NCBI GenBank assembly: GCA_036386395.1
Contig: DASVVU010000109.1
Coordinates: 1 to 6,015, forward strand
Origin: JAJKJG01 sp036386395
GTDB taxonomy: Bacteria; Pseudomonadota; Alphaproteobacteria; Rhizobiales; Beijerinckiaceae
Direction: 5' to 3'
Length of the DNA stretch: 6,015 nt
Numbering within the stretch: the stretch's first letter is position 1; each line of letters starts with the position of its first letter. Shown here one piece after another: positions 1-6,015 of this stretch. The notes under the pieces were generated by a model. The model was not told the origin of the DNA. It made no database searches and worked only from the letters and a program-made list of their open reading frames with translations. A program made the position numbers and the translations under genes.

Positions 1-66
1 GCCGACTTCCTGCGCCAGGCAACCGTCTACAATCTGCGCCGCGCCGCAAGGCTCGTCGCCGCCTGA
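1..66 (+). CDS. 3' end of an unidentified gene (partial, possibly transposase)
   Basis: The reading frame is open from the window edge and stops at TGA 64-66, leaving 21 residues that end VYNLRRAARLVAA. A short basic/aliphatic tail with a 'NLRR' motif is often seen at the C-terminus of DDE transposases of bacterial insertion sequences, but 21 residues are too few to assign a family. The frame has codon use like the rest of the window. It runs convergently toward the minus-strand YyaL-like gene, with 83 bp between the two stop codons. It could equally be the tail of an ordinary protein, so the identity is open; that it is coding at all is only moderately likely. Confidence 0.4.
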   Translation, partial: ADFLRQATVYNLRRAARLVAA

Positions 67-78
67 CCGGAGACGTGC

Positions 79-152
79 GCCAAAAACCCGCCCGATCAGC
101 TCCCGCACACCGACAAGCCGCTGCCAACCGGGCCAAAACCCGCCCGGGATCA
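79..152. repeat. Pair of imperfect direct repeats in the convergent gap
   Basis: Two copies of a 20-21 bp motif lie at 79-98 and 132-152. Both begin GCCAAAA and continue with ACCCGCCCG, ending GATCA; they differ by one A in the A-run and two extra G before GATCA. They are about 53 bp apart. The second copy contains the TGA stop of the minus-strand YyaL-like gene (150-152). The repeat is seen directly; its meaning (end of a mobile element, local duplication) is unknown. Confidence 0.4.
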
Positions 153-2216
153 TCCTATCCCGAAAGCAGCCGCGTTATGCAGAGGTCTCCATTCGGGAGA
201 GGGGTTCTGGCGCAGCATCTCCCGTGCCGTCGCGGCGAGATCCTCCGCTGTCGCAACCGGGAGCGAGCAGCGCATGCCGGCGCACACCAGCGCCTGCGGG
301 CCGACGCCGGAGAAGGCGGCGGATTTCGCGGGGTGGTCGGGGGCGAGCGCCCCGGTGTCGGAGACGCGCGACACCGTCCGTTCCACGTAAGGAAGGCGCA
401 GCGCCGCGCGGGTCAGTGTGCCGCTGCCGTCGTTCGCGACCACCACCGTCAGGCCGCGCAGGTGCAGGTCGAGGGCGTTGAGGATGGTGGTGTGGCCGAG
501 GGGCTGCGCGGCCGCGACGCTGCCAAGCGTGGACAGCGCGTCCTCGGCGAGGCGGCGGTCGTCCTCGGCGCCGGTGAGGGCCGCGAGGCGCACGAGGGAC
601 TCCGCGAAGACGCCGTTGGCGTTCGGCACCGCGTCGTCGTGGGAGGGCGCCGGCCGCACGACGAGCGGGTCGGCGTCGGCGGCCGTCATGGCGAGGAGGC
701 CGGTCCCGGTGACGAGGTAGTCGCGCATGAGGACGTCGCGCCAAGCCCGGGCGCGGTCGAGGTAGAAGGGCTCACCGGTCGCCTCGTAGAGCGCAAGCGC
801 CGCCCGCATCATGGCGGCGTGGTCGAGGGCGAAGCCCGGGAAGATTTTTTGGGCCGCCCGCCAGGAATGGGCGAGGCGGCCGCCCTCGGCCATCGTCTCC
901 GCCACGAAGGCGAAGGCCTTTCTGGCGGGCGCGATCCATTCGGGGCGGTCAAGCGCAAGCGCCGCGCGCACGAGCGCCGCGATCATCAGAGCGTTCCAGT
1001 CCGCCAGCACCTTGTCGTCGAGGCCGGGCCTCACCCGGCCGGCGCGGCGGACGAGGAGCTTCTTGCGCAGGGTGGCGAGGCGCGCCTCCAAGGTCTCGTC
1101 GTTCGTCCAGCCCGAGCGCAGGCGGTTGAGGATGTTGGTCTCCTCCCAGTTGCCGTGCCGGCTCACGTCGTAGACGCGGGCGAAGGTCTCGGCATCCTCG
1201 CCCAGCACCTCGCGGATCTCGTCGAGGGACCAGACGTAGAATTTTCCTTCCACGCCCTCGGAATCGGCGTCGAGACTGGAGGCAAAAGCGCCTTCCGGCG
1301 TCGTCATCTCCCGCTCGAGCCACGCCACGATCCCCTCGGCCGCGAAGCGGAACAGCGCCGAGCCGGTCTCGGCGGCGTAGAGGCCGTAGAGATCGAGGAG
1401 CTGGGCGTTGTCGTAGAGCATCTTCTCGAAGTGCGGCGCGAGCCAGCGCTCGTCCGTGGAGTAGCGCGCGAAGCCGCCGCCGAGGTGGTCGTGGATGCCG
1501 CCCAGCGCCATCTGCTCCAAGGTCAGGAGCACGCGGGCCCGCGCCTCGCCGTGGCCGGTGCGGCGGGCGTAGCGGGCGAGGTATTCGACGATCGGCGGGT
1601 TCGGGAATTTCGGGGCGCCCTGGAGCCCGCCGTGCACGGGGTCGAAGGCGCCGATCAGGCGCTCGCCGACGCGGTCGAGGAAGTCGAGGCCGGGGGCGGC
1701 CCCCGCCGTCTCCGGCGCGGCCTGCTGGCCGAGGCGCTCGACGAGGAGCTTGCGGTTGTGGGCGATCCGGTCGGGCTCGGAGTGGAAGACCCGAGAAACC
1801 TCGCGCAGCACGTTGACGAAGCCCGGGCGGCCGAACTTCGCCTCTTTGGGAAAATAAGTTCCGCCCCAGAACGGCTCGCCCTCGGGGGTGAGGAACATGG
1901 TGAGCGGCCAGCCGCCCTGCTCTCCGAGGAGGTGCAGCGCGCTCATGTAGATGTGGTCGACGTCCGGGCGCTCCTCCCGGTCGACCTTGATGTTGACGAA
2001 GAGGTCGTTCATCACCGCCGCGACTCCCTCGTCCTCGAAGCTCTCGTGCGCCATCACATGGCACCAGTGGCAGGCCGCGTAGCCGACGGAGAGCAGCACC
2101 GGGCGGGACGTGGCGCGCGCCTCCGCGAAGGCCTGCGGCCCCCACTCCCACCAGGCCACGGGATTGTCCTTGTGCTGCAGGAGATAGGGCGAGGTGGCCG
2201 TCGCGAGGCGGTTCAT
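150..2216 (-). CDS. YyaL/SPATA20-family thioredoxin-fold protein (DUF255)
   Basis: This is an intact 688-residue protein of the DUF255/YyaL (human SPATA20-like) family: an N-terminal thioredoxin-like domain followed by an (alpha/alpha)6-barrel like that of sugar epimerases and glycosidases. Family hallmarks visible in order are WWEW (22-25), the redox CHWC motif (Cys49, Cys52), DREERPD (79-85), QGGWP (100-104), GGTYFP (118-123), GAPKFP (200-205), HFEKMLYDNAQL (262-273), SLDADSEG (314-321), DDKVLADWNAL (400-410) and a late CxxxxC pair (Cys645, Cys650). The segment at 527-535 reads DDAVPNANG, where many relatives have a DxAxPSGN form. No signal peptide or membrane segment is seen, so it is probably cytosolic. 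The biochemical function of the family is not settled; the CxxC suggests redox activity. The ATG at 2216-2214 is preferred because it gives the typical MNRLATATSPYLLQHKDNP start and has AAGGA six bases upstream. Longer in-frame starts (from 2318) would translate the palindromic repeat. The gene is divergent from mnmE and appears monocistronic here. Confidence 0.93.
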   Translation of the reverse strand: MNRLATATSPYLLQHKDNPVAWWEWGPQAFAEARATSRPVLLSVGYAACHWCHVMAHESFEDEGVAAVMNDLFVNIKVDREERPDVDHIYMSALHLLGEQGGWPLTMFLTPEGEPFWGGTYFPKEAKFGRPGFVNVLREVSRVFHSEPDRIAHNRKLLVERLGQQAAPETAGAAPGLDFLDRVGERLIGAFDPVHGGLQGAPKFPNPPIVEYLARYARRTGHGEARARVLLTLEQMALGGIHDHLGGGFARYSTDERWLAPHFEKMLYDNAQLLDLYGLYAAETGSALFRFAAEGIVAWLEREMTTPEGAFASSLDADSEGVEGKFYVWSLDEIREVLGEDAETFARVYDVSRHGNWEETNILNRLRSGWTNDETLEARLATLRKKLLVRRAGRVRPGLDDKVLADWNALMIAALVRAALALDRPEWIAPARKAFAFVAETMAEGGRLAHSWRAAQKIFPGFALDHAAMMRAALALYEATGEPFYLDRARAWRDVLMRDYLVTGTGLLAMTAADADPLVVRPAPSHDDAVPNANGVFAESLVRLAALTGAEDDRRLAEDALSTLGSVAAAQPLGHTTILNALDLHLRGLTVVVANDGSGTLTRAALRLPYVERTVSRVSDTGALAPDHPAKSAAFSGVGPQALVCAGMRCSLPVATAEDLAATAREMLRQNPSPEWRPLHNAAAFGIG

Positions 2217-2222
2217 GGGGGG

Positions 2223-2227
2223 TCCTT
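2223..2227 (-). promoter_or_regulatory. Ribosome binding site deciding the YyaL-like start
   Basis: Read on the minus strand this is AAGGA, six bases before the ATG at 2216-2214. It supports that start over in-frame starts further upstream, which would lie inside the palindromic repeat. Confidence 0.7.
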
Positions 2228-2237
2228 GGGCGTTCCC

Positions 2238-2407
2238 GCTGTCATTCCGGGGCTCCGCGAAGCGGAGAGCCCGGAACCCATAACCACCGCGGCCGGGGAG
2301 GTCGCGCAAGCATCCCAAACGTGGTGTTTATGGGTTCCGGGCTCCTCGCGGAGTATCCTCGGGCCGGCCGAAGGCCGGACCCGGGGGCGAGGCCCCGGAA
2401 TGACAGC
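2238..2407. repeat. Composite palindromic intergenic repeat (MITE/REP-like)
   Basis: A 170-bp nested palindrome. The outer arms are a perfect 16-bp inverted repeat (2238-2253 with 2392-2407; left arm GCTGTCATTCCGGGGC). The inner arms are another perfect 16-bp inverted repeat (2267-2282 with 2329-2344; left arm GAGCCCGGAACCCATA), extended by ACCAC/GTGGT (2283-2287 with 2321-2325) across a 3-nt bulge. Between outer and inner arms each side has its own small hairpin: CTCCGC-GAA-GCGGAG (2253-2267) and CCGGCC-GAA-GGCCGG (2364-2378). This cloverleaf-like architecture, with ends of the GTCATTCCGGG type, is familiar from dispersed non-coding repeats in Methylobacterium, Bradyrhizobium and relatives (general knowledge, not searched). 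No open reading frame with protein-like content is present. It lies between two divergent 5' ends, so it is not placed as a terminator. Confidence 0.85.
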
Positions 2408-2464
2408 ACGGCGCGGGGCGGCATGGTTAACGGTTCCTTGATGCAGGAATGCCTGGAGCCGCGC

Positions 2465-2468
2465 GAGG
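2465..2468 (+). promoter_or_regulatory. Likely ribosome binding site of mnmE
   Basis: GAGG sits ten bases before the ATG at 2479, an acceptable though slightly long spacing. The alternative in-frame ATG at 2449 is immediately preceded by AGGA with no spacer, which is a poor arrangement. This supports 2479. Confidence 0.5.
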
Positions 2469-2478
2469 TTCATCCGCC

Positions 2479-3846
2479 ATGAGCCAGGACACCATCTTCG
2501 CCCCCGCCTCCGGCGCCGGCCGGGCCGCCATCGCCGTGGTGCGCTTGAGCGGGCCGGTGACCCGCGGCGTATTGGAGGCGATGGCAGGCGGGCTGCCTTC
2601 ACCGCGGCGCATGGCCCTGCGGGCATTGCGCGACCCGGCCTCCGGTGAGGTCCTCGACCGGGCCCTTGTCCTGTGGATGCCCGCCCCGGAGAGCTTCACC
2701 GGGGAGGATCAGGCGGAGCTCCACATCCACGGCGGCCTCGCCGTGCGCGCCGCCGTGCTGCGGGCGCTTTCCGGGATTCCGGGCTTGAAGGCGGCGGAGC
2801 CTGGCGAGTTCACCCGCCGGGCTTTTCTCAATGGGCGCATGGACTTATCGGCCGTCGAGGGCCTCGCCGACTTGATCGACGCCGAGACCGAGGCGCAGCG
2901 TCGCCAGGCCCTGCGCCAGCTCGAAGGCCGCCTCGGAAGCCTCGTCGAAGGCTGGCGCGAACGGCTGATCGAGTGCCTCGCCCTCCTCGAGGCCGCCCTC
3001 GACTTCTCCGACGAGGCCGACGTCGCCGCCGATGCGGAGGGCCGGGCGGGCGCGATCGCCCGCGCGCTCGCCGGGGAGATCGCCGGGCATCTTGCGGAGG
3101 CGGGCCGGGGCGAGCGCCTGCGGGAGGGCTTCACGGTCGTCATCGCGGGACCGCCGAACGCCGGAAAGTCCACGCTTCTCAATGCCTTGGCGAGGCGGGA
3201 CGTGGCCATCGTGTCCGCGGTCCCCGGCACCACCCGCGACGCCATCGAGGTGCGCTGCGATCTTGCCGGCCTGCCCGTCACCTTCGTCGACACGGCCGGC
3301 CTGCGCGAGACCGGCGATCCTATTGAAATGCAAGGTGTTTCCAGGGCGCGCGCGCACGTCGAAAAAGCCGACCTGGTGCTCTGGCTCGCCGCCCCCGACG
3401 GCGGCGCCGACATCGGCTCCGCCCGCGGCCCTGAAGACGGCTTCGATGCCGGCCTGAAGACGGCCCCCAAGACGGCCCCGACTACGGCTCCGGCAATTCG
3501 CGTCGCCACCAAGAGCGATCTCGCCCCCGCCCCGTCCGGCGCCGACATTGTCGTCTCGGCGAAGACTGGCGAAGGTCTTTCAAGCCTTCTCGACCGCATC
3601 GCCGCCCTCCTGCAAGAATCCCTCGGCGCGGGCGATGCGGTCATCACCCGCGAGCGCCACCGCCGCGCCTTCGAGGACGCCGGCGAGAGCCTCGCGCGGG
3701 CCGGCGCCGCCTTAGGCCAGGGCCACGCCGAACTCGCCGCCGAGGACGTGCGGCTTGCGCTACGGGCGCTTGGCCGGGTTACCGGGCGGGTCGACGTGGA
3801 GGAGATCCTGGACCGCCTCTTCGCGGCCTTCTGCATCGGGAAGTAA
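2479..3846 (+). CDS. mnmE: tRNA modification GTPase MnmE (TrmE)
   Basis: Encodes a 455-residue GTPase, full length for the family (E. coli about 454). With MnmG it installs the (carboxymethyl)aminomethyl group on wobble U34 of certain tRNAs, using a folate one-carbon donor. The N-terminal folate-binding domain covers about residues 1-117 and ends at PGEFTRRAFLNGRMDL (108-123); a helical domain follows. The Ras-like G domain shows G1 GPPNAGKS (224-231, with the potassium-binding-type Asn227), G2 GTTRD (250-254), G3 DTAG (271-274), Glu283 at the position of the catalytic glutamate, G4 TKSD (344-347) and G5 SAKTG (360-364). The C-terminus FCIGK carries the conserved Cys452. G4 has Thr in place of the more usual Asn, a variant known among GTPases. 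Residues 327-338 form a low-complexity (K/T)TAP triplicate. The start at 2479 gives the family-typical MSQDTIFAPASG; an in-frame ATG at 2449 would add ten atypical residues. It is followed by parS and then mnmG on the same strand. Confidence 0.97.
   Translation: MSQDTIFAPASGAGRAAIAVVRLSGPVTRGVLEAMAGGLPSPRRMALRALRDPASGEVLDRALVLWMPAPESFTGEDQAELHIHGGLAVRAAVLRALSGIPGLKAAEPGEFTRRAFLNGRMDLSAVEGLADLIDAETEAQRRQALRQLEGRLGSLVEGWRERLIECLALLEAALDFSDEADVAADAEGRAGAIARALAGEIAGHLAEAGRGERLREGFTVVIAGPPNAGKSTLLNALARRDVAIVSAVPGTTRDAIEVRCDLAGLPVTFVDTAGLRETGDPIEMQGVSRARAHVEKADLVLWLAAPDGGADIGSARGPEDGFDAGLKTAPKTAPTTAPAIRVATKSDLAPAPSGADIVVSAKTGEGLSSLLDRIAALLQESLGAGDAVITRERHRRAFEDAGESLARAGAALGQGHAELAAEDVRLALRALGRVTGRVDVEEILDRLFAAFCIGK
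3457..3492 (+). repeat. Three tandem 12-bp units inside mnmE
   Basis: Three in-frame 12-bp units encode KTAP, KTAP and TTAP (MnmE residues 327-338). The first two differ by one base and the third has diverged more. The repeat lies between the G3 and G4 motifs, in a region that is probably a surface loop, so copy-number change in whole units would keep the frame. Confidence 0.75.
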
Positions 3847-3850
3847 GGGA

Positions 3851-3866
3851 TGTTTCACGTGAAACA
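3851..3866. promoter_or_regulatory. parS: parS centromere site 1 (ParB-binding)
   Basis: TGTTTCACGTGAAACA matches the canonical 16-bp chromosomal parS sequence at every position. The palindrome extends two bases on each side (3849-3868, GATG...CATC). It begins five bases after the mnmE stop codon. ParB of the ParABS chromosome segregation system loads at such sites, which cluster near the replication origin. ParB itself is not in the window; its presence nearby is inferred from the usual mnmE-mnmG-rsmG-parA-parB order. Confidence 0.95.
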
Positions 3867-3992
3867 TCGGATCGCCGACGCCGCGGGCCGCGAAGACGCC
3901 GTGCTGACGTCGCACGAAACGCCGCAATGAAGGCCGCGAAGCCCGTGAAGATTGGCCCGCTCTCCTCTGCCATCCAGCCGCCGACATCCTCC

Positions 3993-3998
3993 AGGAGG
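3993..3998 (+). promoter_or_regulatory. Strong Shine-Dalgarno sequence upstream of parS site 2
   Basis: AGGAGG, the strongest Shine-Dalgarno match noted in the window, ends four bases before the ATG at 4003. That ATG is the left edge of the second parS palindrome. It is 65 bp upstream of the mnmG start, too far to serve mnmG directly. It may drive the micro-ORF 4003-4032 or be coincidental. Confidence 0.4.
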
Positions 3999-4002
3999 CA
4001 CG

Positions 4003-4032
4003 ATGTTTCACGTGAAACATTCCCGGGTTTGA
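4003..4032 (+). other. Nine-codon micro-ORF starting inside parS site 2
   Basis: ATG 4003 to TGA 4030-4032 encodes MFHVKHSRV. The first six codons are the parS palindrome itself. A strong AGGAGG lies four bases upstream. The stop is 31 bases before the mnmG start, and the frame differs from mnmG. It could be a translated leader affecting ribosome traffic into mnmG, whose own Shine-Dalgarno sequence is weak. It may also mean nothing, because parS always offers an ATG. No amino-acid pattern typical of attenuation is present. Confidence 0.25.
4004..4019. promoter_or_regulatory. parS: parS centromere site 2 (ParB-binding)
   Basis: A second perfect 16/16 copy of TGTTTCACGTGAAACA, 153 bp from the first. 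The palindrome extends one base on each side (4003-4020) and then breaks at 4002/4021. The flanks differ from those of site 1, so only the site itself is conserved, as expected for a bound motif rather than a recent duplication. It lies 45-60 bp upstream of mnmG, where bound or spreading ParB could cover the mnmG 5' region. Confidence 0.95.
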
Positions 4033-4063
4033 CCCGCAGCCCGGCCGACCTTAGATCGGGTTC

Positions 4064-5935
4064 ATGGCAGAATCCTTCGACGTGATCGTGGTCGGCGGCG
4101 GGCACGCCGGGTGCGAGGCCGCGGCCGCCGCGGCCCGCATGGGGGCGCCCACGGCGCTCGTGACCCACCGCTTCGCGACGGTGGGCGCGATGTCGTGCAA
4201 CCCGGCCATCGGCGGCCTCGGCATGGGCCACCTCGTGCGCGAGATCGACGCCCTCGACGGCCTCATGGGCCGGGTCGCCGACGCCGCCGGCATCCAGTTC
4301 CGCCTCTTGAACCGCCGCAAGGGCCCGGCCGTGCGCGGCCCCCGCGCCCAGGCCGACCGCAAGCTCTACGCCTGCGCCATGCAGGCCGAGATTCTTGGGA
4401 CCCCCGGCCTCACCGTGATCGAGGGCGAGGCCGACGATCTTCTGATCGAGGACGGTCGCGCCGCCGGCCTCGTCCTCGCCGACGGGCGGCGCCTCTCCAG
4501 CGGGGCCGTGGTCCTGACCACCGGCACCTTCCTCTCCGGCCTCATCCACATCGGCGAGACGAAGATCCCGGCCGGGCGGGTCGGGGAGGCGCCGGCGCTG
4601 GGGCTCTCGGCGACGCTCGCCCGCCTCGGCTTCGCCCTCGGGCGCCTCAAGACCGGCACCCCGCCCCGCCTCGACGGCCGCACCGTCGATTGGGCAGCCG
4701 TCGAGAAGCAGGCGGCCGACGACGACCCGGTGCCGTTCTCGGCGCTGACCGAACGAATCGAGACGCCCCAGATCGAGTGCGGCATCACCCGCACGACGGC
4801 TCCAGTGCATGATCTCATCCGGGCGAACCTCCACCGGGCGCCCATGTACTCCGGCGCCATCGAGGGCCGGGGGCCGCGCTACTGCCCCTCCATCGAGGAC
4901 AAGGTGGTCCGCTTCGGCGACCGCGCCGGCCACCAGATCTTTTTGGAGCCCGAGGGCCTCGACGACCCGACCGTCTACCCGAACGGCATCTCGACCTCGC
5001 TCCCCGAGGACGTGCAGCGGGCGATGCTCAAGGCCATCCCGGGCCTCGAGCGCGCGGCCATGCTCCGCCCCGGCTACGCCATCGAGTACGACTACGTCGA
5101 CCCGCGCGAACTCTCCCCCACCCTCGAGGCGAAGCGCCTCAAGAACCTCTTCCTCGCCGGCCAGATCAACGGGACCACCGGCTACGAGGAGGCCGGGGCG
5201 CAGGGGATCGCGGCCGGGATCAACGCGGCGCGACGCGCCTCCGGCAGCGACGGCGTGACCTTCGATCGGGCCGAATCCTACATCGGCGTGCTGATCGACG
5301 ACCTCGTGACCCGGGGGGTGAGCGAGCCCTACCGCATGTTCACCTCCCGCTCCGAGTACCGGCTGAGCCTGCGCGTCGACAACGCCGACGAGCGCCTGAC
5401 CCCGAAGGGCCTCGCGGCCGGCTGCGTCGGCGCCCGCCGGGCCGAGGCCTTTGCGGCCTCGCAGGCGCGGCTCGCGGAGGCGCAGGAGCGGTTGTCCGCC
5501 CTCACCTTGACTCCAACCGAGGCGGCGCGCCACGGCATCGCCCTCAACCGCGACGGCATCCGCCGTAGTGCCCTCCAGCTCCTGTCCTATCCGGACATCT
5601 CCTTGGAGCGCCTCGCGGAGGTATGGCCCGAGCTGCGCGGCCTCCCACCGGCACTGGCGGACCGGATCGAGACCGACGCCACCTACGCCGTCTACCTCGG
5701 CCGCCAGGAGGCCGACATCGCGGCGCATCGCCGTGACGAGGCGGTCGAGCTTGCGGAGGGGATCGATTTCGCGGGAATGCCCGGCCTCTCGAACGAGATC
5801 CGCGGCAAGCTCGACCTCGTCCGCCCGCGCACCCTCGGCCAGGCTGCCCGCATCGAGGGCATGACGCCGGCCGCGATCACGCTCCTGGCGGCCCATGCCC
5901 GGAAGCGGCGGCGAGACGGAGCGCCGGTGGGTTGA
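4064..5935 (+). CDS. mnmG: tRNA uridine-5-carboxymethylaminomethyl modification enzyme MnmG (GidA)
   Basis: Encodes a 623-residue FAD-dependent enzyme, full length for the family (E. coli 629). It partners MnmE in modifying wobble U34 of certain tRNAs, with FAD and NADH as cofactors. The N-terminus has the dinucleotide-binding GGGHAGCEAA (11-20, GxGxxG with Gly11, Gly13, Gly16), followed by MSCNPAIGG with Cys45. GidA signature 1 reads GPRYCPSIEDK (270-280, Cys274). Signature 2 reads GQINGTTGYEEAGAQG (366-381). The C-terminal helical domain that contacts MnmE is recognisable from GLSNEIRGKLDLVRP and the following GQAARIEGMTPAA. The start is secure: an in-frame stop (TAG 4052-4054) lies just upstream and 4064 is the only ATG after it. 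The Shine-Dalgarno sequence is weak (CGGG three bases before the ATG). A shared transcript with mnmE is plausible across the 217-bp gap, but a promoter within the gap is not excluded. Confidence 0.97.
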   Translation: MAESFDVIVVGGGHAGCEAAAAAARMGAPTALVTHRFATVGAMSCNPAIGGLGMGHLVREIDALDGLMGRVADAAGIQFRLLNRRKGPAVRGPRAQADRKLYACAMQAEILGTPGLTVIEGEADDLLIEDGRAAGLVLADGRRLSSGAVVLTTGTFLSGLIHIGETKIPAGRVGEAPALGLSATLARLGFALGRLKTGTPPRLDGRTVDWAAVEKQAADDDPVPFSALTERIETPQIECGITRTTAPVHDLIRANLHRAPMYSGAIEGRGPRYCPSIEDKVVRFGDRAGHQIFLEPEGLDDPTVYPNGISTSLPEDVQRAMLKAIPGLERAAMLRPGYAIEYDYVDPRELSPTLEAKRLKNLFLAGQINGTTGYEEAGAQGIAAGINAARRASGSDGVTFDRAESYIGVLIDDLVTRGVSEPYRMFTSRSEYRLSLRVDNADERLTPKGLAAGCVGARRAEAFAASQARLAEAQERLSALTLTPTEAARHGIALNRDGIRRSALQLLSYPDISLERLAEVWPELRGLPPALADRIETDATYAVYLGRQEADIAAHRRDEAVELAEGIDFAGMPGLSNEIRGKLDLVRPRTLGQAARIEGMTPAAITLLAAHARKRRRDGAPVG

Positions 5936-5960
5936 GGGCCGGAGCACCTCTCCGCTCGTT

Positions 5961-5983
5961 ATGGCCGGGCTTGGCCCGGCCAT
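5961..5983. repeat. Short palindrome downstream of mnmG (REP-like, possible hairpin)
   Basis: A perfect 10-bp inverted repeat, ATGGCCGGGC (5961-5970) and GCCCGGCCAT (5974-5983), is separated by TTG. It starts 26 bases after the mnmG stop. The ATGGCCGGGCTT...CCCGGCCATCCACG pattern is common as a dispersed intergenic palindrome in Rhizobiales (general knowledge, not searched). It would form a stable RNA hairpin, but no T-run follows, so it is not a classical intrinsic terminator. The remainder of 5936-6015 shows no gene. Confidence 0.7.
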
Positions 5984-6015
5984 CCACGCCTTTGCATCGC
6001 AGCCACATCCTGCGG

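Noticed and set aside
145..162. Small hairpin CGGGAT/ATCCCG near the YyaL-like stop as a terminator
   Set aside because: It is only a 6-bp stem with no T-run on either strand, and the stop codon lies at its edge.
75..2441. A very long plus-strand open frame opposite the YyaL-like gene
   Set aside because: It is the antisense shadow expected in GC-rich DNA. Its translation is Arg/Gly/Ala/Val-rich without recognisable motifs, while the minus strand carries clear family motifs throughout.
2425..2443. AT-richer GGTTAACGGTT and TTGATG upstream of mnmE as a promoter or CtrA half-site
   Set aside because: There is only one TTAA half-site, with no second at the required spacing, and no convincing -10 follows TTGATG. 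A promoter somewhere here is likely but cannot be placed.
3849..3868. Palindrome after the mnmE stop as an intrinsic terminator
   Set aside because: It is a perfect parS with no T-run after it. The match to parS explains the symmetry better.
3850..3930. A 26-codon plus-strand frame beginning at parS site 1
   Set aside because: It has the same parS-derived ATG and only a poor GGG next to it (TAAGGG directly before the ATG, no spacer). It shows no sign of being a gene.
3760..4020. A minus-strand frame beginning MFHVKH at parS site 2
   Set aside because: parS is palindromic and reads MFHVKH on either strand, so the start is an artefact of the site. The frame then overlaps the mnmE 3' end and has no protein-like features.
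3927..4085. A 52-codon plus-strand frame crossing parS site 2 and overlapping the mnmG start
   Set aside because: No Shine-Dalgarno sequence precedes its ATG, it reads parS as VSRET, and it overruns the mnmG start in another frame. It is most likely chance.
3779..5983. A 734-codon minus-strand open frame opposite mnmG
   Set aside because: It is an antisense shadow of mnmG with low-complexity composition. It runs through both parS sites and the downstream palindrome, and no family is recognisable.

Overview
The window is a GC-rich stretch of chromosome (very strong G/C at third codon positions) from an alphaproteobacterium. Protein sequences, gene order and the style of intergenic palindromes most resemble Methylobacterium/Methylorubrum-type Rhizobiales; the genus is an inference. 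The mnmE-mnmG pair with two perfect parS centromere sites between them indicates the origin-proximal part of the chromosome. In many bacteria mnmE-mnmG-rsmG-parA-parB sit together there, so rsmG and parAB would be expected just to the right of this window.

Layout from left to right. At 1-66 is the 3' end of an unidentified plus-strand gene, perhaps a transposase tail. A short convergent gap follows (67-149) with two imperfect direct-repeat copies. A large minus-strand gene (2216 down to 150) encodes a YyaL/SPATA20-type thioredoxin-fold protein of 688 residues. The divergent gap 2217-2478 is mostly filled by a composite palindromic repeat (2238-2407). mnmE (2479-3846, plus) and mnmG (4064-5935, plus) follow. 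The 217-bp gap between them carries parS sites at 3851-3866 and 4004-4019. A strong Shine-Dalgarno sequence sits just upstream of the second parS and opens a nine-codon reading frame. After mnmG, 5936-6015 holds a dispersed-type palindrome and no gene.

How the genes work together: MnmE and MnmG form one complex that makes the 5-(carboxymethyl)aminomethyl-uridine family of modifications at wobble U34 of certain tRNAs. The parS sites are not expected to serve those genes; they would be loading sites for ParB in chromosome segregation. The YyaL-like protein is a neighbour with no evident role in either process.

I found no convincing new multi-gene system. The points most worth checking are the parS pair and its overlap with a translation start, the palindromic element occupying the divergent promoter region, and a small in-frame tandem repeat in the MnmE G domain.
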